Positions 37,306-46,563 are shown, counted from the stretch's first letter. The stretch is 64,000 nt of DNA from DATDIC01 sp963764525 (GCA_963764525.1 CAVXTC010000026.1:1-64000), one strand, 5' to 3'. A program made the numbers and translations. Notes: a model not told the origin generated them from the sequence alone.

Positions 37306-38055
37306 TTACAGCGTCATCCCGCCGTCGATCACGATCGCCTGGCCGGTGACGAATTGCGCCTCATCGCTGGCGAGATACACTGCCAGCGCAGCAATTTCCT
37401 CCGGCGTACCGAGACGTCCCATCGGCTGACGCGCCAGGAACACCGCCCGCGCCGCTTCTTCCGATCCGGCCTGCGCGGCATTCTCGGCGATCCGCGCATC
37501 CAGGCTTGGCGTGTGTACCGTCCCCGGGCAGATGCAGTTGCAACGGATACCGCGCGCAATAAAATCGGCGGCGACCGATTTGGTCAGCCCGATCACCGCC
37601 GCCTTGGTGGCGGAATAGACGCAGCGGTTCACCACGCCTTTCACGCTGCTGGCGACCGAGGCCATGTTGATGATCACCCCGCCGCCGCGCTTCAGCATGC
37701 CGGGCAGGAAAGCCTGCATGGTGTGGAACATGGACCGGGCGTTGACCTCGAAGGCCAGGTCCCATTCGGAATCCGTAGCATCCATCACGGTTCCCTGGTG
37801 CACGATGCCGGCGCAGTTGAACAGGATATCGACGGATCCGGCATTCGCGGCGGCGTGGCCGATATCCGCCGCGTGCAGCACGTCCAGTTTGGCGGTGCGG
37901 ATCATGTCGGAGGCAATCTCATGCACCTTCGACTCGTTCACGTCGGTGGCGATCACCTGCGCGCCGGCGGCGGCGAAGGCGAGCGCGGTGGCCCGGCCGA
38001 TCCCTTGCGCGGCGGCGGTCACGAAGGCGGTCTTATTGGCGAGGCGTGCGGTCAT
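37306..38055 (-). CDS. Short-chain dehydrogenase (2-keto-3-deoxy sugar-acid 4-dehydrogenase-like)
   Basis: The protein has 249 residues. The cofactor loop is VTAAAQGIGRATALAF. NCAG, the serine in NMASVASSV, and Tyr/Lys in YSATKAAV complete the catalytic set. VNRCVYSATKAAVIGL and RCNCICPGTVHTPSL resemble 2-keto-3-deoxy-L-fuconate and L-rhamnonate dehydrogenases. It would oxidise a 2-keto-3-deoxy sugar acid to the 2,4-diketo form with NAD. It is 23 bases upstream of the FAH gene on the same strand and downstream of the dehydratase, the order of steps expected for a non-phosphorylating sugar-acid route. The frame is intact. Confidence 0.85.
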   Translation of the reverse strand: MTARLANKTAFVTAAAQGIGRATALAFAAAGAQVIATDVNESKVHEIASDMIRTAKLDVLHAADIGHAAANAGSVDILFNCAGIVHQGTVMDATDSEWDLAFEVNARSMFHTMQAFLPGMLKRGGGVIINMASVASSVKGVVNRCVYSATKAAVIGLTKSVAADFIARGIRCNCICPGTVHTPSLDARIAENAAQAGSEEAARAVFLARQPMGRLGTPEEIAALAVYLASDEAQFVTGQAIVIDGGMTL

Positions 38056-38135
38056 TTGACCCCTCCCCCTGCCCCCTCCCGCACGGGGAAGGGGAAGGTG
38101 TACCGGCCCCCCTTCCCAAAGGCGGAGGGGAGAAG
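38047..38135. repeat. C-tract/G-tract repeat
   Basis: CATTTGACCCCTCCCCCTGC then CCCCTCCCGCACGGGGAAGG and a second arm CCCCCCTTCCCAAAGGCGGAGG. This is the dispersed C/G hairpin, placed between the dehydratase stop and the dehydrogenase start. Confidence 0.6.
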
Positions 38136-38139
38136 GATT

Positions 38140-39928
38140 TCAGTGGTTGTTGCGAGATTCGCCGCGGGCTTCGATGACGTTCAGGTACAGCGTCGCCGGC
38201 TCCAGACAGGCGCCGGTACCGAGCTGTCCCACCATGCCGCGATAGATCTCCTCCCATGGCGTTTTGTGGTCGAGATTGGGCGCCGTCCAGGCGGCGCGGC
38301 GTGTTTCCAGCTCGCCGGCGGGCAGCAGCACATCGACCTTGCGTGTATTGAGGTCGATGCGGATGCGGTCGCCGGTACACAATAGCGCCAAGCCGCCGCC
38401 GACCGCGGCTTCGGGCGTAACGTTCAGGATGGACGGGCTGCCTGACGTGCCGGATTGCCGTCCGTCGCCCATGGTGGGCAGCGCTTCAACGCCGCGTTTC
38501 AACAGCGACGCCGGCGGTTGCATGTTCACCACCTCCGCGCTGCCGGGATAGCCGACCGGCCCGCAGTTGCGGATGATCAGCACCGACTGGTCATCGCAGC
38601 CGAGGTCAGGGTCTTCGATCCGGTGGTGATAATCCTCGGGCCCTTCGAAGACGATCGCCTTGCCTTCGAACACGTTCGGGTGGGCCGGATCGGACAGGAA
38701 GCGGCGGCGGAACTCCGCGTCGATGACGCTGGTTTTCATCACCGCGCTGTCGAACAGGTTGCCGGACATCACCACGTAACCGGCCGCGGCTTTCAGCGGC
38801 TTGTCGTAGGCGCGGATCACCTCGCGGTCCGGCTCCGGCACGGCTTCCAGGTTCTGCGCAAGTGTCTTGCCGGTCACTGTCATGGTGTCGCCGTGCAGTT
38901 TGCCGGCCGTCAGCAGCTCTTTCAGCACCGCCGGCACGCCGCCGGCACGGTGGAATTTCTCGCCCAGGAACCGCCCGGCCGGTTGCAGATCGACCAGCAG
39001 CGGGATGTCCGGGCCGAGACGCTGCCAGTCATCGATGGTGTGATCAACGCCGATGTGACGCGCAATCGCAACCATGTGGATCGGGCAGTTGGATGAAGCC
39101 CCCAGGGCCGCCGCGGCAACCACCGCGTTCTCGAACGCGTGCTGCGTCATGATGTCGGACGGACGCAGGTTCTCATGCACCATCTCCACGATGCGCCGTC
39201 CCGTCTCATACGCCATCTGACCCCGCTCGCGGTACGGCGCCGGAATCGCCGCGCAGCCCGGCAGCGACATGCCGAGCAATTCCGCGAGGCTGTTCATCGA
39301 GGTCGCGGTGCCCATGGTGTTGCAGTGGCCGACCGATGGCGCCGAGGACGCTACCATCTGCATGAATTCCTCGTAGCTGATCTTGCCCTCGGCGTACAGC
39401 TTGCGGCCTTCCCACACGATGGTGCCGGAGCCGGACAGGCGGCCCTGCCACCAGCCGTCCAGCATCGGTCCGCCGGACAGCACGATCGCCGGGATGTTCA
39501 CGGTGGCCGCGCCCATCAGGCAGGCCGGCGTGGTCTTGTCGCATCCGGTGGTCAGCACGACGCCATCGAGCGGATAGCCGTGCAGGACTTCGACGAGACC
39601 GAGATAGGCCAGATTGCGGTCCAGCGCCGCCGTCGGGCGCTTGCCGGTCTCCTGGATCGGGTGCAGCGGGAATTCCAGCGGGATGCCGCCGGCATCACGG
39701 ATGCCGTCGCGCACGCGTTTGGCCAGATCAAGGTGGTGCCGGTTGCAGGGGAAAGATCTGAGCCGGTCTGGGCGATGCCGATGATCGGCTTGCCGCCCTG
39801 CAGTTCCTCGCGCGTGGTGCCGTAGTTCAGGTAGCGTTCGACATAAAGGGCGGTCATCGCCGGATCTGCCGGGTTGTCGAACCAGCGCCGGCTGCGCAGC
39901 CGCTTTCGTCGCCGTTATCTTTTGCCAT
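38140..39928 (-). CDS. IlvD/Edd family dehydratase (sugar-acid dehydratase-like), two frameshifts
   Basis: The ATG at 39928 gives MAKDNGDES. One indel near 39895 leads to ALYVERYLNYGTTREELQGG and another near 39735 to VRDGIRDAGGIPLEFPLHPI. The rest is intact to 38140. Iron-sulfur and metal motifs are TTGCDKTTPACLMG, SVGHCNTMGTATSMNSLAE and RNCGPVGYPGSAEV. The start NYG.T.EEL and total length of about 590 residues fit the arabonate/xylonate/fuconate branch rather than dihydroxyacid dehydratase of isoleucine synthesis. It removes water from a sugar acid to make the 2-keto-3-deoxy acid in the cytosol. It heads a likely operon with the SDR and FAH genes. Confidence 0.83.
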
Positions 39929-40180
39929 GAGCTGTCTCCGTTGCACGGAGGCCGGAAAATGTGCCGCAGCCAAGGTCGTTGTCAACGCAGGCGTGTAGCG
40001 TCACGTTTTGGGCTGCCGCCATTCGACAGCGGCCGCCGCCACGGTGCCACCTTCACGCGAAGGCACCGAATAGAGCGCACGCGCGCTCGACCGATAAAGC
40101 TTGCGGTCGATCCATCCCGCGCGCAAGATAAGGACAAGATCCCGCCGCGACCCGTTAGCAAATCACACACGCACACGGTC

Positions 40181-41030
40181 ATGACTGACAAACCCTTCAG
40201 TGAGGATCGTGCCGCGCGCTCACTGGAAGCCCAGGCACAGCTCGAAACTGAAAGCCGAAAGATCGTATGGGAGCAGACCTATAGAAGGCGCCAGCAGAAA
40301 ATACCTGGGCACGCTGAAGGGCAGCTCGTATTCTCCGGTATTGACCCAACGCCAACCGCGAAGTCACCCGCGCAAAGCACGCCTCAGATTGTATGGGCAA
40401 CAGCAGTTTGAGTTTTTGCTCATTGAAGAAGTTATGGACATTTCCCTCCTGCGCGCGCGGGAGCAGCACTGGATCGACCAACTCGGATCGTACACCAGGG
40501 GTTTCAATTCGAAGAGTCAAGAGGATGGGCCGGAGCCTTCTCTCGCGACACACATCGAGGGCGCCAAGCGTGTCTATTTGCCATCAATCTATGCCCAGCT
40601 TGCGCCAGAACACCAGAATTTTATGCCAAATGATTTGGACCGCCAGGGTTTCAGGTCGGATCTGAGATCGAAGCTTTGGCGAAAGCTCACGCAGATTGCC
40701 ATTACTGCAGCACTGCTTTTTATCGGACTCGAGCTTCCATTCCTCAGCTTTGTGTGGATAGCGATACCATTCTACTTTGTTCCGGTCATTCTTTTTGACT
40801 GGCCGGAAACCACCAGAAGTCGCGCGAATAGGCGCTATCTACGGGCGGAGGCAATCGCGAGAGAGACAGCCGAAGCCGACCTGATCCAGTTCATAGCCGG
40901 CCGGCTTGGTATCCCCAGGGAACGCGTTGCCGAGGCGTACCCGGAAGCTGGAAAGACAGTTGCCCGGAGGAAGGAGCGGAGCGATCGATATCGGAGGTTA
41001 AACGCCGAGCTCAAACGGCTGACGTCGTGA
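40181..41030 (+). CDS. GIY-YIG-like domain protein with C-terminal membrane spans
   Basis: The main frame (to 41030) contains FEFLLIEEVMDISLLRAREQ, then HWIDQLGSYTRGFN, the second half of a GIY-YIG nuclease domain. SHPRKARLRLYGQQQ before it fits the basic helix. The GIY-YIG signature itself is not clear: the ATG at 40181 (MTDKPFSEDRAARSLEAQ) is in another frame, so one or two indels lie around 40280-40390. A pair of membrane spans follows (about 40690-40800: LTQIAITAALLFIGLELPFL and WIAIPFYFVPVILFDWP). A charged C-terminal helix (AEADLIQFIAGRLGIPRERV) ends the protein. The gene is AT-richer than its neighbours. A GIY-YIG domain joined to membrane segments is unusual. The function is unknown. 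Confidence 0.6.
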
Positions 41031-41033
41031 GAT

Positions 41034-41342
41034 TCTGATAAGGGGTAGATGTCAGCATCCGCTACTCCACTCTTGGGTTACATGGCTGCGTCGCGAGGTA
41101 TAGCCTTCAGCTTCGAGGCTAGCAGGCTGCGGAAAAAAAGCCCCTCTGACCTGGGACCGACAATCGTTCCCGTTATGGCGGGCGAAGGCCGGCCATCTAC
41201 GTCTTTGTTCTAATAACTCGCTCGTTCGCGGCGAAAACGTGGATACGCGCCTTCGGGGGCATGACGGTTCGGCTGGCGCTACCACCGTGGGTGCCGTGTT
41301 GGGTGTGGATTCTCATTTCCTTCACGAGGGTTTTTGAGGCCA
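41034..41342. repeat. Intergenic region with degenerate REP-type units
   Basis: CGTTCCCGTTATGGCGGGCG AAGG near 41165 and GTGGATACGCGCCTTCGGGG.. ending GCATGACGG at 41267 are REP-type half units in inverted orientation. No gene is recognised. A minus-strand ORF across them is made of repeat sequence only. Confidence 0.55.
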
Positions 41343-41452
41343 GAGTCTTGCCGGCCGCTTCCCGGTTTCCCGTATCGGGTGCCGCGGAAATTCAAGCGGG
41401 ATCCCGCCAGGGCGGCGGATGCCGTCGCGCACGCGGCGAACCTGTGCACCAG
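41343..41452 (-). pseudogene. Relic of an IlvD/Edd dehydratase N-terminal region
   Basis: On the minus strand about 33 codons translate as VRRVRDGIRRPGGIPLEFPR then HPIRETGKRPARL. This matches RVRDGIRDAGGIPLEFPLHP and IQETGKRP in the dehydratase at 38140-39928, 1.7 kb away. Sequence on both sides does not match the family, so only a fragment survives. It could be the remains of a second dehydratase gene or a partial duplication. Confidence 0.65.
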
Positions 41453-41523
41453 CCCCGCGGACTGTCAACGCAGCTCGCACCTCCGTGGACAGGCTGCCGG
41501 TACCGCATCATTCTGGGACGGAC

Positions 41524-43276
41524 ATGTCGATCACGACCGTCTCCAGAGCCGCCCTGCGACCACCGGGGCTGCTGTATGCCCTGGACGAGTGGCCGCCGCC
41601 CGCGCGGCTGGCGCTGCTCGGGCTGCAATACGGCGTCATGGACGCGATCTATCTGGTTCTGGTCGCAATCATCATCCGCAGCGCGAAGATCAGCGCCGCC
41701 GACAGCGTCAACCTGATGGGGATCGCCTGCTTCGCCCTGGCGATCGGCACTGCCTTGCGGGCGTTGCCTCGCGGTCCGGTGGGGTCCGGCTTTCTCGCCC
41801 CACCGGTCTATTCCGCCACCTTCCTGGCCCCGTCCGTGCTTGCCGCGCAGATCGGCGGCATGCCGCTGGTGTTCGGCATGACACTGGCCGCCGGCCTGAT
41901 GGAGGTGCTGGTCGCGCTGCTGCTGACCCGGCTGCGCATCGTCATCACCCCCGTTCTTAGCGGGTTGAGCGTGTTCATCGTCGGCCTGCAGCTCGGCGTG
42001 GTCGGTATCGGACAGATGCTGGACGTGCCGGATGAGGCGTTGCCGTCCTTCCAGTTGCATCTGCTGGTCACCATACTCACCCTCGCGGTCTGCATCGGGC
42101 TCAGCATCTGGGGCCGCGGCACACTGAAACTGCTCTGCACGCTGCTGGTACTGATCGTCGGCATGGCCGCGGCGACCGCGATCCATCTGATCCCGTCGGC
42201 TGGCGTGCAGGCGATCGCGCACGCCGACCTGCTGGCGCTGCCAAGCCCGGCATTGCTGCAGCACCGCTTCAGCCTCGAGCTGCTGCCCGCCTTCCTGGCG
42301 GCAGGTGTCGCCGCCGCGCTGCGGGCGGTGGGAGTCGTCACCACGTGCCAGCGCATCAACAACGCCGGGTGGGAGCAGCCCGACATGGCGAACATCCGCA
42401 AGGGCGTTCTGGCCGATGGGCTCGCCAACGTGGTCGGCGGCATCATCGGTGCGCCGGGAATGAGCATCTCGCCCAGCCTGGTCGGCATTTCCAGCGTTAC
42501 CGGCGCAACCAGCCGGGTGATTGCGTTCGCGGCTTCCGGCGTGCTGGTCGTGATTGCCGTGTCGCCAAAACTGGCGGGCCTGTTCCTGCTGATTCCGCCA
42601 GAAGTGGCCGGCTCGCTGCTGGTGTTCACCGCTTCGTTCATGATCAGCGGCGGCATGCAGATCATGCTGTCGCGTCCGATCGATACCCGCGGGGTTTATG
42701 TCATCAGCCTGTCCACCTTGCTGGCACTGAGCGAAAACGTGTTTCCCGCCTACTTCCGCAACCTGTCGGCGACAGCGCGCAGCCTGACCGACAATCCGCT
42801 CGCGTTCGGCCTGACTGCCGCAATTCTGCTCACGCTGCTGTTCCGCGTGGGCACCAGGCAGCGTGGCGAGACCGAGTGGACCGGATCAGCCGAGGCGATA
42901 GAAGCCGCCCTGGACTTTGTGCGCCGCAAGGCACGGGAATGGAAGGTTCCGGCCGGCACGATCTCGGTCGCCGCCACCCAGGCACACAATATCATGGCGT
43001 TCTTTCCCAAAGATCCACCCGCACGATCCCGGCGGCGTGTTGGGCATATCGTTCAACGGCTTTGACTTCCGGGTCATCGTAAAGTGCCACGGTCATCGCC
43101 TGCCGCCGCTTCCGGTTACCATTCCCGTTCCCGCTCCGGCGATGCGCGAGATCGAGAACGAGGAATCCGCGGCATTCGCCGGACTGGAGGATTTCTTGCG
43201 TAACGTAACCGCTGATCGCAAGTCCGCGAAGCGGCACGGCGGCCTGGTGACGGTCCGCCTGATCTACGCGACATAG
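41524..43276 (+). CDS. NCS2 family uracil/xanthine permease with C-terminal soluble domain, one frameshift
   Basis: From the ATG at 41524 the protein has about 12-14 membrane spans typical of nucleobase-cation symporter 2. The family motif region is visible as GMSISPSLVGISSVTGATSR, near residue 315, with QRINNAGWEQPDM before it. The first frame ends at 43065. A frameshift near 43015 instead gives DPGGVLGISFNGFDFRVIVK and a further 85 residues to 43276. The resulting C-terminal domain of about 130 residues (SAEAIEAALDFVRRKAREW, ISVAATQAHNIM) is longer than in usual members and soluble. It weakly resembles an anti-sigma or histidine-kinase-type ATPase fold. The transporter would import purines or pyrimidines across the inner membrane. 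Confidence 0.78.
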
Positions 43277-43280
43277 CGAA

Positions 43281-44081
43281 ATGCCACTGACCGAAGCCAG
43301 CCAAACGGATTGGACAATGGCCGACCCGCAACCACAACGCGCGATCCTGGTCACTGGTGCCGCCAGCGGGATCGGTGCCGCGGTCTGCCGGGCGCTGGCT
43401 GCCCCCGGCGTCGTGTCGTCGTGCACACACGGCGCAACCGGGCGGGCGCCGAGGCGGTTGCCGCCACCGTTCGGGGCGCCGGCGCGCAAGCCGAAACAGT
43501 GTTGGGCGATCTGATCGTACCGGCGACCGCCGGAGCGCTGGTTGCCGACGTGATCGCACGGTTCGGACGGCTTGATATACTGGTCAGCAACGCCGGGTTC
43601 GCCGATCGCACAACTGTTGCCGCGCTGACCGACGCGGCGATGGCGGACATCAATCGACGCGATTCTGGGGGCCTTCTTCCGTCTGGCGCGAGCGTCAATC
43701 CCCTTTCTCACCGCGACGCCGGCCGGCCGGGTGATCGCGGTGTCGAGTTTCGTGGCCCATGTGTTCCGTCCGGGCATCGCGGTCTTTCCTGCGTCTGCTG
43801 CCGCCAAAGCGGGTCTGGAGGCACTGGTGAAGGCGCTGGCGATCGAGCTGGCGCCGGCCGGGGTGACGGTGAATGCGGTGGTGCCGGGTTTCATCCGCAA
43901 GGACCCGGGGGCACATGCCGCGGTCGATCCGGCACGGCTGGCACAGCAACTTGCCGCGGTGCCGTTGGGTCGCGTCGGGTTGCCGGAGGAGGTGGCTGCG
44001 GCCGTAGCGTTTCTCGCGTCGCGCGTCGCCGGCTATATCACCGGCGAGACACTTCGTGTCGATGGCGGGCTGGCGATGTGA
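43281..44081 (+). CDS. Short-chain dehydrogenase/reductase, two or three frameshifts
   Basis: The first frame gives ILVTGAASGIGAAVCRALA, the cofactor loop. After an indel near 43420 the reading is VVVHTRRNRAGAEAVAATV, RFGRLDILVSNAGFAD and ALTDAAMADIN. After another near 43665 it is VIAVSSFVAHVFRP, FPASAAAKAGLEALVKALA, TVNAVVPGFIRKDPG and GYITGETLRVDGGLAM. The catalytic Tyr of YxxxK appears as FPASAAAK, so the usual tyrosine is replaced by Phe or Pro. This is a possible loss of activity or an error. The ATG at 43317 is an alternative start. The gene is five bases after the permease and probably in the same operon. Confidence 0.7.
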
Positions 44082-44112
44082 TATCAGTCCACGAAAAAGA
44101 CTGCCCCTCGAC

Positions 44113-44221
44113 CGTCATTCCCACGAAGGCGGGAATCCAAGTTTCGCTGCTGCCGCTGTCGATGCGCACGCCGAACTGCCGCGGATTTCTGCTTTCGCGG
44201 TAATGACGTTGTCTCGCGGAA
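44113..44221. repeat. REP-type repeats
   Basis: CGTCATTCCCACGAAGGCGG GAATCCAAG at 44113-44140 is a REP unit. TCTGCTTTCGCGGTAATGAC at about 44190 and GTCTCGCGGAATGAC at about 44212 are inverted partial units. They fill the gap between the SDR gene and the sensor gene. Confidence 0.65.
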
Positions 44222-44379
44222 TGACATTCGGCGGCCACCACTTAGGTTAGCGCCTATGAGCCTTCCGGGAGCTGAGAACCAAGTAGTCCGATCCTGTCGG
44301 AAACGCCGGTCCAGTGTCTCGGCTTCCTTCGCGGCCCTCCGGCCGGCTACACAGGGAATCTGATCGAACGGGGACCTGA

Positions 44380-45249
44380 ATGGGACTCAGAGCAAAATTC
44401 AATCTCGTGCTGCTGGTCGCCTTCGTCGTCGGGCTCGGGCTGGCGGCGGCGCTGTCCTACCGCATCGTGCAGGACAACGCCCGGCGCGAGGTGCTGCAGG
44501 AAGCCGGCATCATGATGGCCGAGGCGCACGCCGTGGCCGACTACACCGGCACGGAAATCGAGCCGCTGCTGGTTGGCCAGGAAAAGCTGCGTTTCCTGCC
44601 GCAAAGCGTGCCGTTCTTCGCCGCCCAGGCCAACCTTCGCGCCCTCGGCAAGCAGTTTCCCGATTACACCTTCAAGGAAGCCGCGCTGAACCCGACCAAT
44701 CCAGCCGACAAGGCAGCCGACTGGGAGGCGGACATCATCGCCCAGTTCCGCCAGAACCCGACGCTCGCTGAATTCGTCAGCACGCGGGCCACGCCACAAG
44801 GCGAGATCCTGTCGCTGTCCCACCCAGTCAAGATCGACACCAAGGACTGTCTGACCTGCCATTCGACCCCGGCGGCGGCACCGGCCGCGATGACCGACCT
44901 GTATGGCACCGCCAACGGCTTCGGCTGGCAGCTTGGTTCCGTGCAGGGGGCGGAGATCGTCTCGGTACCAATGCGGGTGGCGCAGGAGCGTGCCGACCGG
45001 ACGTTCTACACCTATCTCGGCGGCCTGGCCGTGGTGTTCGCCATTACCCTCCTGTTGCTGAATATCATGCTGCATTATGTGATCATCCGGCCGATCCGGC
45101 GCATGTCGGCGATCGCCGGCGAGATCAGTCTGGGCCACGATGCACCCGAGTTCGAGGTGCGCGGGCGGGACGAGATCGCCTCGCTCGCCCAGTCGTTCAA
45201 CCGCATGCGCCGGAGCCTGGCCAACGCCATGAAGATGCTGGAAGGCTGA
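44380..45249 (+). CDS. Membrane haem-c sensor: Tll0287-like (DUF3365) domain plus HAMP
   Basis: The protein has 289 residues. A membrane span lies at about 8-30, and a periplasmic domain of about 180 residues follows with the features of the Tll0287/DUF3365 family (PDYTFKEAALNPTNPADKA). It includes a c-type haem motif CLTCH at 157-161. A second span lies at about 213-236 and a HAMP linker to the end (IRRMSAIAGEISLGHDAPEF, DEIASLAQSFNRMRRSLANA). Such proteins sense redox or gas through haem and pass the signal inward. The stop TGA is followed in the same frame by a Ser/Thr kinase without a standard start codon, so the two may form one receptor kinase. The frame is intact. Confidence 0.83.
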   Translation: MGLRAKFNLVLLVAFVVGLGLAAALSYRIVQDNARREVLQEAGIMMAEAHAVADYTGTEIEPLLVGQEKLRFLPQSVPFFAAQANLRALGKQFPDYTFKEAALNPTNPADKAADWEADIIAQFRQNPTLAEFVSTRATPQGEILSLSHPVKIDTKDCLTCHSTPAAAPAAMTDLYGTANGFGWQLGSVQGAEIVSVPMRVAQERADRTFYTYLGGLAVVFAITLLLLNIMLHYVIIRPIRRMSAIAGEISLGHDAPEFEVRGRDEIASLAQSFNRMRRSLANAMKMLEG

Positions 45250-45252
45250 GCC

Positions 45253-46563
45253 ATTCCTGAAGCGATACAAGCCGGTCCCGCCCATCCGCCGCAGATCGGC
45301 CGCTATCGGGTCGAGTCGGTGCTCGGCCGTGGCGCCATGGGCATCGTATACAAGGCCCATGATCCGGCGATCGATCGTCCGGTGGCGATCAAGCTGGTGC
45401 GGGCGGACCTGCTGGATGGCGAGGAACGGGCGGACTACCTGGCCCGCTTCCAGCGGGAGGCGCAGGCCGCCGGGCGCTGCACCCACCCGAATATCGTCGC
45501 CGTCTATGACTTCGCCTTGCACGAGGGCAACCCGTTCCTGGCGATGGAGTACGTCGAGGGCGCCAGCCTGAGCCAGGTGCTGGCGCGCACCGGCCGCGTG
45601 GCGCCTGACGCCGCCGTGCAGGTGATGGTGCAGGTGCTGGAGGCGTTGGGGCGGGCGCATTCGCTCGGCGTCGTCCACCGCGACGTCAAGCCGGCGAATA
45701 TCCTGCTGCTGCCGGACGGGCGGGTGAAAGTCACCGATTTCGGCATCTCCCGGCTGGATAGCGTCGGCACCACCCAGACCGGCGCGGTGATCGGCACGCC
45801 GAGCTACATGTCGCCTGAGCAGTGCCGCGGCGAACCAGTCGATGCCCGCAGCGACCTGTTTTCCGCGGGCGCGGTGCTGTACGAGCTGCTCAGCGGAGAG
45901 CGGCCGTTCCCTGGGCGCAGCTTCACCGAGGTGGTGCATCAACTGCTGACCGAGGCGCCAGCGGATATCCGCGTGAAACTTCCCGGTCTGCCACCCGGGC
46001 TCGTCGCGGTGCTTGACAAGGCGCTGGCTAAGCGACCTGAGGATCGGTTCGCCTCGGCCGCTGCCATGATGGAGGCGCTTCGGGGTGGCGCCGGCGACCC
46101 GGCACCGCTGCCCGATCCGGACGCGACGGTTTTCGTGACCCGCGATGTGGCGGGATTCGACGACGCGCTGCTGGCCACGATCGAGCGCCGGCTGGCCGAG
46201 CATGTTGGCCCAATCGCTCGCCGCCTGGTACGCACCGCGGCTCGCACCGCACGCTCGCCCGAGGCGCTGGTCGCTGAGGTGGCCAGCACTATAGGGGTGC
46301 CAGCGGAACGCGACCGCTTCGTCCGCCACGCGCTGTCCGGCGAACTGACCCGGACGGGTGGCGCGCCGGCTCGCTTGGTCGCGCCCGAGGCGGTGGAACG
46401 TGCACAATCGGCACTCACCCGTTACGTTGGCCCGATCGCGCGGCTTTTGGTCAAGCGCGCTGCCGCTCGTGCGCGCAGCGAGCCGGAATTGTGGGAACTG
46501 CTGGCGCTGCATATCGATCACGCGTCCGAACGGGAGGCGTTTCTGCGGCAGAGGCCGGCATGA
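45253..46563 (+). CDS. Ser/Thr protein kinase with C-terminal repeat domain; non-standard start
   Basis: The kinase core is complete: glycine loop VLGRGAMGIVYKA, VAIKLV lysine, catalytic HRDVKPANILL, DFG in KVTDFGISRL, and GTPSYMSPEQ. After it are two related 55-residue repeats, each with VGPIARRLV or VGPIARLLV and EREAFLR-type ends. The only ATG/GTG/TTG near the start, GTG at 45319, lies inside the glycine loop and would remove the first strand (PPQIGRYRVESVLG). The frame is open back to the TGA of the sensor gene. ATT at 45253, seven bases after GGAAGG, could be a rare start; otherwise the TGA is a sequencing error or is read through. It would phosphorylate proteins in response to the haem sensor. 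Confidence 0.83.
   Translation: MPEAIQAGPAHPPQIGRYRVESVLGRGAMGIVYKAHDPAIDRPVAIKLVRADLLDGEERADYLARFQREAQAAGRCTHPNIVAVYDFALHEGNPFLAMEYVEGASLSQVLARTGRVAPDAAVQVMVQVLEALGRAHSLGVVHRDVKPANILLLPDGRVKVTDFGISRLDSVGTTQTGAVIGTPSYMSPEQCRGEPVDARSDLFSAGAVLYELLSGERPFPGRSFTEVVHQLLTEAPADIRVKLPGLPPGLVAVLDKALAKRPEDRFASAAAMMEALRGGAGDPAPLPDPDATVFVTRDVAGFDDALLATIERRLAEHVGPIARRLVRTAARTARSPEALVAEVASTIGVPAERDRFVRHALSGELTRTGGAPARLVAPEAVERAQSALTRYVGPIARLLVKRAAARARSEPELWELLALHIDHASEREAFLRQRPA

Noticed and set aside
45247..45249. TGA between sensor and kinase as a selenocysteine codon
   Set aside because: The residue would fall in a linker of no conservation, and I see no SECIS-like hairpin after it. A sequencing error, a mutation or a separate start is simpler.
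44347..46521. A 724-codon minus-strand ORF antisense to the sensor and kinase
   Set aside because: It mirrors codon bias of the plus-strand genes and contains no protein-family signal.
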